The notes: generated by a model from the letters alone, not told the origin. DNA of 33,818 nucleotides from a bacterium CPR1 (GCA_021404945.1 QWHO01000007.1:1-33818); one strand, 5' to 3'. Counted from the stretch's first letter, positions 8,138 through 15,287 are shown. Made by a program: numbers and translations.

Positions 8138-8614
8138 TTAGAGCAGCCGTTCTACGATCACCACGTTGCGCCACTCTCCGTCGAGTCGGGCGTGGCGCTC
8201 ATAAACGCCCACTTCGCGGAAGCTGAGCGAGGCCAGCAGGTGGCGGCTGCCCAGGTTCTCGACAAAGATTCGCGAGACCAGCTTCCACAGCCCGGCCTGG
8301 CGGGCGGCGTGAACCAGCGCCTCCATGGCCATCCGCCCGGCGCCCTGGAGACGGAAGTCGCGGTCCACGTAGACAGAAAAATCAGCCACTCCGCGATAAT
8401 AGTCTCGCGGTCGGTAGGAGAAGGTGGCTGCGTAGGCCACCACGCGGTCGTCCGCTTCGACCACGATGATGGGGTGGCTCTCGTCGAACCAGGCCTCCAC
8501 CTCAGCCGCGCTGTGAGGACGGGCCTCGAAGGTAGCCAGGCGATCTTCGATCCCCTGGTTGTAGATGCTGGCGATGGCGCTGGCGTCCTGGCGGCGAGCG
8601 GGTCTGGTCTCCAC
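8138..8614 (-). CDS. GNAT acetyltransferase, ArsN1/phosphinothricin acetyltransferase-like
   Basis: A GNAT-fold N-acetyltransferase using acetyl-CoA. From the GTG at 8614 it is 158 residues. That start has AAGGGGG four bases upstream and puts the family's N-terminus (ETRPARRQDASAIASIYNQGI) at the right place. A TTG 48 bases further out would overlap the divergent HTH gene. Family features are IEDRLATFE, SYRPRDYYRGVADFSVYV, the acetyl-CoA pyrophosphate loop RLQGAGRMAMEAL, and the ending GVYERHARLDGEWRNVVIVERLL. This set matches the group that includes arsinothricin-resistance ArsN1 and bar/pat-type phosphinothricin acetyltransferases, which acetylate the amino group of glutamate-mimic antibiotics. 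Exact substrate is inferred only. No ars genes are nearby. Confidence 0.9.
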   Translation of the reverse strand: METRPARRQDASAIASIYNQGIEDRLATFEARPHSAAEVEAWFDESHPIIVVEADDRVVAYAATFSYRPRDYYRGVADFSVYVDRDFRLQGAGRMAMEALVHAARQAGLWKLVSRIFVENLGSRHLLASLSFREVGVYERHARLDGEWRNVVIVERLL

Positions 8615-8667
8615 GAGGCCCCCTTCGACAAGAGGTCTGTTCTGGCCTTGTGGAGAATTCAAATTTC

Positions 8668-9117
8668 ATGGAGGGTCAGGATCTTTATTTGACCGCGCAG
8701 CAGGCGGCTCAGCAGCTATCCATGTCGCTGAGTCGTATCTATCGTTTGCTGCGCGCCGGCAAGCTGGAGGCCCGCAAGCAGGGCTCCACCTGGCTCATCC
8801 CTCCCCAGGCACTGACAGCGGCCTCGCATTCCACCCTGCTCGACCGGCTCACTCCCGAGCGCGAGCAGTCGCTGGCCGAGCGGGGCCTTTGCCCGGTGTG
8901 CAGCGCCGAGCTGGTGCAAGAAGAGAACGCCGACGACTCGTCCTGGGCCCACGAGTTTCGTGAGTGCACGCAGTGCGGATTCTCCTTTCACGAGCATGCC
9001 ATCGAGTCGCCCGAAGACCTGCACAAGCTGGTGGCCCGCCACCTGACCCATCTGGAGAAGTACGTTCAGGCTGGAAGGCAGGCCAGTCGAGCTCTGGCAC
9101 GGCGCCGCAAGCTCTGA
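8668..9117 (+). CDS. Excisionase-type helix-turn-helix protein with a zinc-ribbon-like domain
   Basis: A 149-residue protein. Residues 5-48 form a MerR/excisionase-type winged helix (LTAQQAAQQLSMSLSRIYRLLRAGKLEARKQGSTWLIP). A second region carries two Cys pairs, CPVC (75-78) and CTQC (100-103), 22 residues apart, which suggests a Zn ribbon. The C-terminus is basic. I chose the ATG at 8668 because GGAGAA lies about ten bases upstream; a GTG 18 bases earlier is possible. It is probably a DNA-binding regulator, divergent from the acetyltransferase gene with only about 50 bases between them, so it may control that gene, itself or both. Its stop overlaps the apparent start of the flippase-like gene, implying co-translation. 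Confidence 0.75.
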   Translation: MEGQDLYLTAQQAAQQLSMSLSRIYRLLRAGKLEARKQGSTWLIPPQALTAASHSTLLDRLTPEREQSLAERGLCPVCSAELVQEENADDSSWAHEFRECTQCGFSFHEHAIESPEDLHKLVARHLTHLEKYVQAGRQASRALARRRKL

Positions 9118-10355
9118 GAAAGAATTTTCTCACCCTGCTCAGCGGGGGAGGGCTGGCCCAGGCCATCAACCTGGTGGCCACGTTGCTGGTGGCCAAGCTC
9201 TACACCCCCGATCAATTTGGCCTGTTCACGCTGTTTACGGTGCTGGTCACCGTCTTTATGGCTCCCTCCACGGGACGCTACGAGTATGCAGTCATGCTCC
9301 CTGACAAGGACGAGGAAGCCTACGATCTGGTGCGTCTCTCGCGTCGATTCTGCCTGGCGTTCTCGCTGGCGGCGGGCCTCCTGGCCTGGCTGGTGGGACC
9401 GACCCTGGCCGATCGCTTCGGTCACCCTGAGCTGGCCCGGTTGCTGCCCTTCCTGGCTCCCTTCCTGATGGGGGCTGGCTTCTTTTCTATCTTGACCTTC
9501 TGGTTCAACCGGCTGGAAGCCTATCGCCTGCTGGCCTCCTCGCGGGTGGTTCAGGTATCGGTCGCGGCTCTTTGCTGGGTCGTCTTCGGCCTGTTGCGCT
9601 GGTCGGCCGCAGGCCTGGTCCTGGGCAGCGTGCTGGGCTGGGTAGTGGGAAGCCTCTGGCTGGAGTGGGCTCTCTTCAAGCGGGGTGCTCCCCGGCGCCA
9701 ACCCCCGCGGCTTCTCGAGGTGGCTCGCCACTATCAGAGTTTTCCGCTCTACCAGGCGCCCGCCGGTGTGCTCAAGATCTTCTCCGACACGGGAGTCTTC
9801 TTTGTGCTGGGCGCCTTCTTCAGCGCCGCCGACGTGGGCCAGTTCGCCCTGGCCTTCCGGGCCCTCTGGTCGCCAATTCAGGTGACCAGCCAGGTGTTCG
9901 GTCAGCTGGTCAACCGCGAGCTGGGCCGCCGGCCCGATCGCAAAGCCTTCTATCTTCGCCAGCTCGCGATTGCGGTGCTCTTCATGGGGGGACTGGTCTT
10001 GCCCGTGCTGCTGGCCGGGCCCTGGCTTTTCAAACTGGTTTTCGGCCCTGAGTGGGGCCTGGCCGGCGAGCTGGCCCGCTGGCTCTCGCTCTGGATGGTG
10101 GCTTGCTTCGCTGTGGAGAGCGTGTCCTACTCCTTCGCCGCCGGGCGAGCCAACTGGCTGCTCTTGCTCTGGCGACTGGCCTACATCGCCGGTCTGGCGA
10201 TGGTGTTTGCGCCCGTCCTGGGCCAGTCCATCGAGACGGTGACCCGGGCCTACACTCTCTATGGTGTGGGCGCTTTCGCCCTGCTGGCGGGTCTGGGCTG
10301 GTGGGCCTGCGGTCGCATCAGTGCGCCTGAGCCGCCTGCCGCCGTCGCACCGTGA
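9114..10355 (+). CDS. Polysaccharide flippase-like membrane protein (MOP/Wzx family)
   Basis: An integral membrane protein of about 413 residues with around 11-12 hydrophobic segments. The N-terminus reads RKNFLTLLSGGGLAQAIN then LLVAKLYTPDQFGLFTLFTVLV, the classic opening of Wzx-type lipid-linked oligosaccharide flippases and related polysaccharide exporters. The later block QSFPLYQAPAGVLKIFSDT is also typical of this group. The start is uncertain. The homologous part begins at a CTG at 9114 whose last bases overlap the HTH stop (CTGA). The only upstream ATG in frame, at 8964, would add 50 residues encoded antiphase to the zinc-ribbon gene and with no family match. No other glycan genes adjoin, but a GT-C glycosyltransferase lies at the end of the window. 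The 3' end overlaps the convergent gene by 38 bases. Confidence 0.85.
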   Translation: MRKNFLTLLSGGGLAQAINLVATLLVAKLYTPDQFGLFTLFTVLVTVFMAPSTGRYEYAVMLPDKDEEAYDLVRLSRRFCLAFSLAAGLLAWLVGPTLADRFGHPELARLLPFLAPFLMGAGFFSILTFWFNRLEAYRLLASSRVVQVSVAALCWVVFGLLRWSAAGLVLGSVLGWVVGSLWLEWALFKRGAPRRQPPRLLEVARHYQSFPLYQAPAGVLKIFSDTGVFFVLGAFFSAADVGQFALAFRALWSPIQVTSQVFGQLVNRELGRRPDRKAFYLRQLAIAVLFMGGLVLPVLLAGPWLFKLVFGPEWGLAGELARWLSLWMVACFAVESVSYSFAAGRANWLLLLWRLAYIAGLAMVFAPVLGQSIETVTRAYTLYGVGAFALLAGLGWWACGRISAPEPPAAVAP

Positions 10356-11052
10356 CCCCCCCGAGAATGACCTGGCGCTCGGACTCCTGAACCAGAGTGC
10401 CCTCCCTGGCCTGGAGGCCTCTGGCCAGGTCGCTCACCACCTGTCGTGGGTCAGTGACTACTTGCTCTTCAGGAACTCGGTTGGGAAGGACTCTTTGGAG
10501 CACGGCCACCATGGCACCGCCCAGGCGGTGGCCACCCAGCGCTCCGGCCCCGCCGGCCAGAGTGGTCAGGGCCACGACTGCGGGCAGGCTCATTCCTCCC
10601 GAGTGGGCCAGGACACCCGTGCCAGCCGCGCAGGCCACCATTCCCAATCCGGCCAGCAGAGAGCCCAGATTCCCCGGCCGGGGGCCCCGCGGCACAAACA
10701 GGCCGATGGCGGGCAGGCTGCCCAGCAGCAGCCCCGCCTTTCCCGCCGTGGGAGCAAGGCTCAGCAACTGGCCGAAACCCGAGCCCAGGGCCGCTTGCAA
10801 AGGTGCAATTCCGGCGCTCGCAGCGACGGCCAGGGCGACTCCACCCAGCGCGCCTGCGTAAAGCAGCGGAGGCACCAGCGCCAGCTTTGTGGCGGTGCCC
10901 ACTACGGGCAGGGCGCTTCGGGCCGAGCGCACGAAACGGTCCAGCGGAGCGGCTCGCTGGGCGGGCGCGCTCACGGCCAGGTAGGACCGAGTGGGCTCGA
11001 TCTTCACACTGGCAGCATAATCGGTCCCACTGAAGGCTCTCTGAAAGCTCAA
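10318..11052 (-). CDS. Gly/Ala-rich membrane protein of unknown function with a C-terminal GGVxVRR motif
   Basis: A 244-residue protein starting at TTG, whose TTGA overlaps the stop of the small gene before it. The first 45 residues are polar. Then come several Gly/Ala/Leu-rich hydrophobic stretches (about residues 50-80, 95-120, 130-175) that could be four membrane helices. The C-terminal 70 residues are soluble (VPEEQVVTDPRQVVSDLARGLQ) and end SERQVILGGVTVRRRQ. That last motif is matched by SERAAIVGGVRVRRKG at the C-terminus of the propeller protein encoded upstream at 11571-12860. I recognise no family. The start is a guess resting on the overlap; no ATG is available near the N-terminus. 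Confidence 0.6.
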   Translation of the reverse strand: MSFQRAFSGTDYAASVKIEPTRSYLAVSAPAQRAAPLDRFVRSARSALPVVGTATKLALVPPLLYAGALGGVALAVAASAGIAPLQAALGSGFGQLLSLAPTAGKAGLLLGSLPAIGLFVPRGPRPGNLGSLLAGLGMVACAAGTGVLAHSGGMSLPAVVALTTLAGGAGALGGHRLGGAMVAVLQRVLPNRVPEEQVVTDPRQVVSDLARGLQAREGTLVQESERQVILGGVTVRRRQAAQAH

Positions 11053-11297
11053 ATCAGAACGGGAGTGGTCGGGGTTCCCTCCTCGAGCAGGCTCCAGACG
11101 ATGTCGACCACGATCGATCCGCAGATGATCAGCGCCCCGGCCAGGGGGTTGAACAGGGCCACCACGGCCCCTACCGCCGCAGCTCCGTTCACGGCGGCCC
11201 CCCGGTAATCTCCCTCATGCAGAGCGTTGGCGGCCGCAACCCCGGTCAGGACCGCCCCGGCTCCCCCCAGCAGCCGGCTGGCGGTGAGGACGCCCAC
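11049..11297 (-). CDS. Small Gly/Ala-rich membrane protein, possibly 5'-truncated
   Basis: From a GTG at 11297 this encodes 82 residues. The frame is open further upstream to about 11405 without ATG, GTG or TTG, and that extension reads like protein (LGSLLGELAALTERVPTLNRG). The conserved-looking part is a glycine-zipper-like hydrophobic region (AGAVLTGVAAANALHEGDYRGAAVNGAAAVGAVVALFNPLAGALIICGSIVVDIVWSLL), with an acidic/basic break in the middle. This pattern is common in hydrophobic regions of secreted toxins and membrane-inserting proteins, but I cannot name a family. The missing start suggests a truncated or frameshifted gene, or a non-standard start. The stop is coupled to the next gene by TTGA. 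Confidence 0.5.
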   Translation of the reverse strand: MGVLTASRLLGGAGAVLTGVAAANALHEGDYRGAAVNGAAAVGAVVALFNPLAGALIICGSIVVDIVWSLLEEGTPTTPVLI

Positions 11298-11413
11298 CCC
11301 ACGGTTGAGCGTCGGGACACGCTCGGTCAGGGCGGCCAGCTCGCCCAGCAGGCTCCCCAGCGAGGAGGCTGTCGCATCCAGCGAACGGTGCGTTGGCGCA
11401 GGCGCTCAACCCC

Positions 11414-11554
11414 ATGCTCGACCTTCTGATGCGCCTCCATGGCGTGGGGCGCGCCCGGGCGCTGGCCCTGGCCAGGGTATTCGTGGACCTGCGCTTCACC
11501 CAGCTGGTGAACGGTCGGCGCGGGGCGCACGCGATCTACAGGCCCCCGGGATGA
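11414..11554 (+). pseudogene. Possible short gene or C-terminal gene remnant, unknown
   Basis: A plus-strand frame of 46 codons from ATG 11414 (a TTG at 11393 would add seven) ends at a TGA at 11552. Its third codon positions are almost all G or C, as in the true genes here, and the product looks protein-like: LMRLHGVGRARALALARVF, then VDLRFTQLVNGRRG. The central LHGVGRARAL resembles a helix-hairpin-helix turn, but that is a weak resemblance. It lies between two minus-strand genes in a region where the minus-strand frame is also broken, so it may be the tail of a lost gene. In GC-rich DNA antisense frames can show a similar bias, so confidence is low. Confidence 0.25.
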
Positions 11555-11570
11555 CCGGGTGCGCGGAAGC

Positions 11571-12860
11571 CTACTCCTCGTGACCCTTGCGGCGAACCCG
11601 CACACCACCTACAATGGCGGCCCGCTCGGAGAGCTGGATGCCGTTGCGGGACTGGTCTTCGCCGGGGGGCAGGGCGGCCAGCTGCTGACGAATGGTGTCC
11701 GAGCGCAGCGCGTGCACCTGGCCCTGCTGGCTCACCATGAAGACCCGATCGCCAGCGCTGGCCATGGAAGCGCGGTCGGCCTTCTGGGGGAAGTGGAAGC
11801 TCCACAGCTTCTCGCCCTCGGGGCTGACGCAGTGGGCGTCCGAGCTGTACTGACCGGCCGCATACAGCGTATTCTCGGGGCCGACCTGCACCCGATCGCC
11901 GGCCATGCTGGCCCCGAGGTCGAGTTGCCAGCGCGGGACGCCGGTGGCCAGATCGAGGGCGGAGAGCTCGCCCGAGCCGGCCCCAACCACCACCAGCTCA
12001 CCCAGGCTACGGGGAGTGGTATTCGCCCTGTTGCCCAGAAAAGCTTGCGCCGGGTCTTGCAGCGACTGGCTCCAGCGCAGCTTACCGTGGCTTTCGTAGC
12101 ACTCCACCCGGTTGGTCTGGCGGCTGACCAGAATCGAGCCATCGCTGGCGAAGGCCGGCCCCGTGCTCACCGAAAGGTTGCGTCCCTTCTCGTCCTCGAG
12201 CAGCTTGAAGCGCAGCTTGCCGTCCGGCCCCACGACGTGGACCACGCCTTCGGCGTTGAGCAGGACTGTGCCGTCCGGGCCCACCGCCATCTCGCCATTG
12301 ATGTGTCCGGACCAGCCGCCGTCGCGTTTCTGGCGCTCGGTCTCGAAGACCCAGAGGGGGTTTCCCCTTTCGTCCAGGCAGTGCAGGTGGCCGGTGTGCT
12401 CGCCGAAGTAGATCTGGCCTTGCGGTCCCAGAGCCGGAGCCACTCCGGGCTTGCCCAACTCGCGAAAGAAGAGCTCGTGTCCGGTGGCGTCGACACAGTG
12501 AAGCCCGTGGCGTGAGGTCAGCAGCACCGAGCCGTCGGGTCGCACGACCGGGCTTTTGGGGGAGCCGTCGCGCAGGAAGAAGCTACCTTTTTCGACCCCG
12601 TCCGGACCCAGGATGGTCAGGCCTTGCTCGTGCACGCAGTAGAGCGAGCCGTCCGGGCCAACCGCAGGAGCGGCCACCGTTGCCGCCGGCAGCTGAGCGC
12701 GATACAGCTCCACCTGGGTGTTGGTGATCGGTTTGAGCACCTGGCTCAGAGCCGGAGCTGCCGGTGGGCCCGGGGAGTAACTGTCGACCGGGTTCTGCGA
12801 GGCGGCCAGGGGAGGACAGGGAAACGGTGGTGGGCCGGCGGCCAGAGGGCGGATCTGCAT
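11571..12860 (-). CDS. PQQ-like beta-propeller repeat protein with a C-terminal GGVxVRR motif
   Basis: From the ATG at 12860 the product is 429 residues. About 60 Pro/Ala-rich residues at the N-terminus (no clear signal peptide) lead to a beta-propeller of PQQ/outer-membrane-lipoprotein type. Repeats of the form AVGPDGSLYCV, VVRPDGSVLLTS, ALGPQGQIYFG, AVGPDGTVLLN and AFASDGSILVS, each followed by a G-x-x-x-W or L-x-C-V strand, mark about seven blades. Such propellers bind partners or assemble complexes; no catalytic residues are evident. The C-terminal 60 residues leave the propeller and end SERAAIVGGVRVRRKG, a motif shared with the protein at 10318-11052. Alternative ATGs at 12869 and 12932 exist; the latter would reach the tRNA promoter and is unlikely. 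Confidence 0.8.
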   Translation of the reverse strand: MQIRPLAAGPPPFPCPPLAASQNPVDSYSPGPPAAPALSQVLKPITNTQVELYRAQLPAATVAAPAVGPDGSLYCVHEQGLTILGPDGVEKGSFFLRDGSPKSPVVRPDGSVLLTSRHGLHCVDATGHELFFRELGKPGVAPALGPQGQIYFGEHTGHLHCLDERGNPLWVFETERQKRDGGWSGHINGEMAVGPDGTVLLNAEGVVHVVGPDGKLRFKLLEDEKGRNLSVSTGPAFASDGSILVSRQTNRVECYESHGKLRWSQSLQDPAQAFLGNRANTTPRSLGELVVVGAGSGELSALDLATGVPRWQLDLGASMAGDRVQVGPENTLYAAGQYSSDAHCVSPEGEKLWSFHFPQKADRASMASAGDRVFMVSQQGQVHALRSDTIRQQLAALPPGEDQSRNGIQLSERAAIVGGVRVRRKGHEE

Positions 12861-12894
12861 GCAAGCCATTCTGGTCCAGGGGCCTGAAAAAACC

Positions 12895-12923
12895 TTGATC
12901 AGCCCGGACAGCCATGCTATAAT
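12895..12923 (+). promoter_or_regulatory. Sigma-70-type promoter of tRNA-Asn
   Basis: TTGATC at 12895-12900 and a perfect TATAAT at 12918-12923 are separated by 17 bases, the optimal spacing. Transcription would begin near 12930, leaving only about three leader bases before the tRNA. This is the best promoter match seen in the window. It lies in the 5' region of the divergent propeller gene. Confidence 0.8.
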
Positions 12924-12932
12924 GCGGGACAT

Positions 12933-13007
12933 TCCGGAGTAGCTCAGTGGTAGAGCAACCGGCTGTTAACCGGTTGGCCGTAGGTTCGAACCCTACCTCC
13001 GGAGCCA
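12933..13007 (+). tRNA. tRNA-Asn (anticodon GTT)
   Basis: A full cloverleaf can be folded. Acceptor arms are TCCGGAG (12933-12939) and CTCCGGA (12997-13003). The D arm is GCTC/GAGC. The anticodon stem ACCGG/CCGGT encloses the loop CTGTTAA, giving anticodon GTT (Asn). The T arm is GTAGG/CCTAC around TTCGAAC. The discriminator is G at 13004 and the CCA end is encoded (13005-13007). It sits alone, with its own promoter immediately upstream and a strong hairpin five bases downstream. Confidence 0.97.
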
Positions 13008-13011
13008 TCGA

Positions 13012-13041
13012 AAAGGCCCCCGCCAGATGACGGGGGCCTTT
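13012..13041 (+). terminator. Intrinsic terminator after tRNA-Asn
   Basis: A perfect 11-bp inverted repeat, AAAGGCCCCCG (13012-13022) and CGGGGGCCTTT (13031-13041), around an 8-base loop. The stem ends in TTTGTC on the plus strand, and the minus strand reads CCTTTTCG, so it may act in both directions, ending the tRNA transcript and that of the convergent P-loop gene. Confidence 0.8.
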
Positions 13042-13048
13042 GTCATTC

Positions 13049-13067
13049 AGGCCCCCTCCGGGGGCCT
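13049..13067 (-). terminator. Second GC-rich hairpin, terminator for the convergent minus-strand gene
   Basis: AGGCCCCC (13049-13056) and GGGGGCCT (13060-13067) pair perfectly around the loop TCC. It lies 10 bases after the stop of the minus-strand gene ending at 13078, so transcription from that gene meets this hairpin and then the one at 13012-13041. There is no U-run directly behind this hairpin, so the pair may work together. Confidence 0.5.
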
Positions 13068-13077
13068 CCGCTCACTC

Positions 13078-14562
13078 TCACTTCTTCTTCTGATAGCCAG
13101 GAGCCTCGCGCAGGAGCTTCAGGCCCTTCTGAGCGTGGGTTTTGTCTTCGGTCTTGGCGGCCGGATTGCTTAAAATGGCCTGATAGCGAGATTCCTCTGC
13201 CTTAGCGAAGGCTGCCATGCCCTCAGGCCTGGTGGAGAAGGCCGGATAGCTCGGCTGTACGCCGTATTTGGCCATCGCATCGGCGCGGGCTTCCAGTTCC
13301 TCGCGGCCCAGACCCAGGTCCTTGGGAAACTTGGCGACCAGGAACACGTCGCGAGCGGGATCAAGATCCAGGATGGTGGGCCGGATGAACTCGGTCTCGC
13401 CCCGGAACGTGGTCAGATCCCAGATCTTGAAGGTCTCAGCCGGGGTGCGGCCGCCCCGCTCCTCGTAGTCGCGCACCAGGCGGCGCAGCAGGCGGTCGTC
13501 GGCGCTGGGGCTGTCGAGGTAGACCGCCTTATAGGGCAGGCCCAGCTTCTCGAAGTGCTCCACCACGGCCGGGTTGGTGGCGTGAATGCTGTCCAGCACG
13601 ATGATGCTGTCCGAGCCCACCTCCACGTGGTTGGGCTTCTCCTCACGAAAGCCGGTCACTTTCACGCCTTCCATGCGCCAGCCGCCCGGGCGGATGTCCT
13701 GGAAGTTGTAGACGGGCAGGTCGGCCGCCCCGGTCTGCGCCAGGGTGCTCAGGTCTTCCTTGAGCTTCTGCATATCCATGAAGTCGGCGTGATCCCAGTA
13801 GTAGGAGCCGTCGGCAGCCTGCGGGTAGCCGGGCTGATCGACGTCCTTGAAGTACATGTCGCCCATCACGGTGGTTACCGGGCGATCGCCGGCGAATTTC
13901 TGAATCTCGCGGATCAGAGTCGACTTGCCGGCCGCCGAGGGTCCGCCCACCAGGATCACCACCCGCTCGCCCTGGGGCAGTCCCTTCACGAGCGCCTCGA
14001 GTTGCTCGTACTGATTGTGGGTGCGGCCCTCATCCAGCGCCTGGGCCACGTCGGCCTCGTCCAGGGCGCCGGGCAGGCGCAGCACGTGGGCTCGGCCCTG
14101 AGAGTCGACCTGCTGGACCTTCTCATAGCTGACGGGATACTTGCCGGCCATCTCTTTGATGAGATCGCTGGAGCCGAACCGCTGGTTGACCTCGAAAGCG
14201 CCCTCCAGGCTGGCCGAGTTGACCGCGTCCGGACGGCTGATGACCACGGTCTTCGTCTGATTGCCCTCGGCTGGCATGACTCCCACCACGGCTTTGAAAG
14301 TGGGATAGCGGTCCATCTGCTCGATCAGGACTTTGGTGGTGGCGGCCAGGGCTTCCGGATTGGCCACCTGGTCGGCGGTCAGGGTGGTGGTGGCCAGGTG
14401 GGGCTCGCCCTGAACCGCAGTCAGAAGCTGCTGTTTCAGATTCTGAGCCGGCCGCTGGCCACCGATCTCGACCTGGTCCCCGTGGGCTGCGCACGAGCCG
14501 CATGCGCTCTGGGGTCGAGCCATAAAGGATTGGGTGGCCGCGGTCAGGGTCTGCACGGTCAT
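13078..14562 (-). CDS. P-loop NTPase, uridine kinase/phosphoribulokinase-like, with a long unknown N-terminal region
   Basis: A 494-residue protein. The ATG at 14562 has GGAAGGAAGG upstream; a much longer open frame to 15012 would run into the divergent lipoprotein gene and is rejected. Residues 1-40 are low-complexity with a CGSC pair (21-24) and the segment VEIGGQRP. Residues 41-195 are a domain I do not recognise. From about 200 there is a kinase-type P-loop fold with Walker A GGPSAAGKST (206-215), then TTVMGDMYFKD, typical of the uridine kinase/PRK family, and later IIVLDSIHATNP as the Walker B-like strand. The phosphorylated substrate is not evident; a sugar, nucleoside or protein are all possible. 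The gene has its own terminators, so it looks monocistronic. Confidence 0.75.
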   Translation of the reverse strand: MTVQTLTAATQSFMARPQSACGSCAAHGDQVEIGGQRPAQNLKQQLLTAVQGEPHLATTTLTADQVANPEALAATTKVLIEQMDRYPTFKAVVGVMPAEGNQTKTVVISRPDAVNSASLEGAFEVNQRFGSSDLIKEMAGKYPVSYEKVQQVDSQGRAHVLRLPGALDEADVAQALDEGRTHNQYEQLEALVKGLPQGERVVILVGGPSAAGKSTLIREIQKFAGDRPVTTVMGDMYFKDVDQPGYPQAADGSYYWDHADFMDMQKLKEDLSTLAQTGAADLPVYNFQDIRPGGWRMEGVKVTGFREEKPNHVEVGSDSIIVLDSIHATNPAVVEHFEKLGLPYKAVYLDSPSADDRLLRRLVRDYEERGGRTPAETFKIWDLTTFRGETEFIRPTILDLDPARDVFLVAKFPKDLGLGREELEARADAMAKYGVQPSYPAFSTRPEGMAAFAKAEESRYQAILSNPAAKTEDKTHAQKGLKLLREAPGYQKKK

Positions 14563-14680
14563 CGTCTCTCGTCCTTCCTTCCAGACAAATGGATCTATCT
14601 GTTCAAGCCAAGTATGCCGTGGCCGACTGAAAAAAGTTGGAAACAGGACTGTAACCATTTTCGGGTCGAAGGCTTCAGGT

Positions 14681-15217
14681 ATGTCGAAGAATTTCTTGTC
14701 GCTGCTCCTTGCCGGACTGTTCGGCCTGGCGGTCGGCTGCTCGACTCCAGCCCCGTCGAGCACCGGCCCGACGCCCACTGCGACCACCAGCGCCACAGCC
14801 AGTCCTTCAGCGAGCACTTCGGCGCCGAGCAAGGAGGCGGCCCTGAGCACCCTGATGGCTCTGGCGCGGGCCATCGAGGCCGGTAAGGTCGAGGAGGCCA
14901 GTGCGCTTGTGATGATCCCCAAAGGAATGCCTCCCGACGAGATCGGGCCCGAGTTGCAGAAGTCGCTCGAGCGGGGGGAGATCTCGGTCAGCGGCGTGGA
15001 AAAGCTGGGCAAACTGGGCAGTTTCGGGACCGCCCGAGAGATCTTTGCGGACCGGGCCGATCATTTTGCCCAGAAGGCCGGGGTCGACCCGGAGCAGTGC
15101 TGGGCCTTCAGTTTTCAGGAGGCCGAAGCGGTGCTCTTCTGGGACGGTCAGACGTTCAAGGCCATTCGCTTTGACGATATCGGGAAAATTTCCGGCGACG
15201 ACAAAGAACACCAGTAA
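14681..15217 (+). CDS. Putative lipoprotein of unknown function
   Basis: A 178-residue protein with a lipoprotein signal peptide. MSKNFLSLLLAGLFG is followed by the lipobox LAVGC, so Cys20 would be lipidated. A Thr/Ser/Pro/Ala-rich linker (about residues 21-50) tethers a mature domain of about 125 residues starting at KEAALSTLMALARAIEAGKVEEA. That helical opening, followed by alternating strands, suggests a small NTF2-like or SnoaL-like fold, but I cannot confirm this. The ATG at 14681 has GAAGG eight bases upstream. It is divergent from the P-loop gene, with 118 bases between the two starts, and convergent with pta. Confidence 0.75.
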   Translation: MSKNFLSLLLAGLFGLAVGCSTPAPSSTGPTPTATTSATASPSASTSAPSKEAALSTLMALARAIEAGKVEEASALVMIPKGMPPDEIGPELQKSLERGEISVSGVEKLGKLGSFGTAREIFADRADHFAQKAGVDPEQCWAFSFQEAEAVLFWDGQTFKAIRFDDIGKISGDDKEHQ

Positions 15218-15262
15218 AGCAGTTCGGGAAACAATGCCTGGCCTTCGATCAGGAGGCCCCGG

Positions 15263-15287
15263 GGTCCCGTCAGGTTGTCACGGGACC
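15263..15287 (+). terminator. Hairpin between the convergent lipoprotein and pta genes
   Basis: GGTCCCGT (15263-15270) and ACGGGACC (15280-15287) form a perfect 8-bp stem around a 9-base loop, 46 bases after the lipoprotein stop. It overlaps the stop codon of pta on the other strand. There is no T-run on either side, so termination would be weak or factor-dependent. Confidence 0.35.

Noticed and set aside
8094-8174. 27-residue N-terminal extension of the kinase gene
   Set aside because: It would overlap the acetyltransferase coding region; an ATG at 8093 precedes the kinase fold.
10261-11208. 315-codon plus-strand open frame after the flippase gene
   Set aside because: Gln/Ser/Arg-rich shadow opposite the minus-strand membrane protein genes; no family features.
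14563-15012. 150-residue N-terminal extension of the P-loop protein
   Set aside because: It would overlap the divergent lipoprotein gene almost completely; a good Shine-Dalgarno precedes the ATG at 14562.
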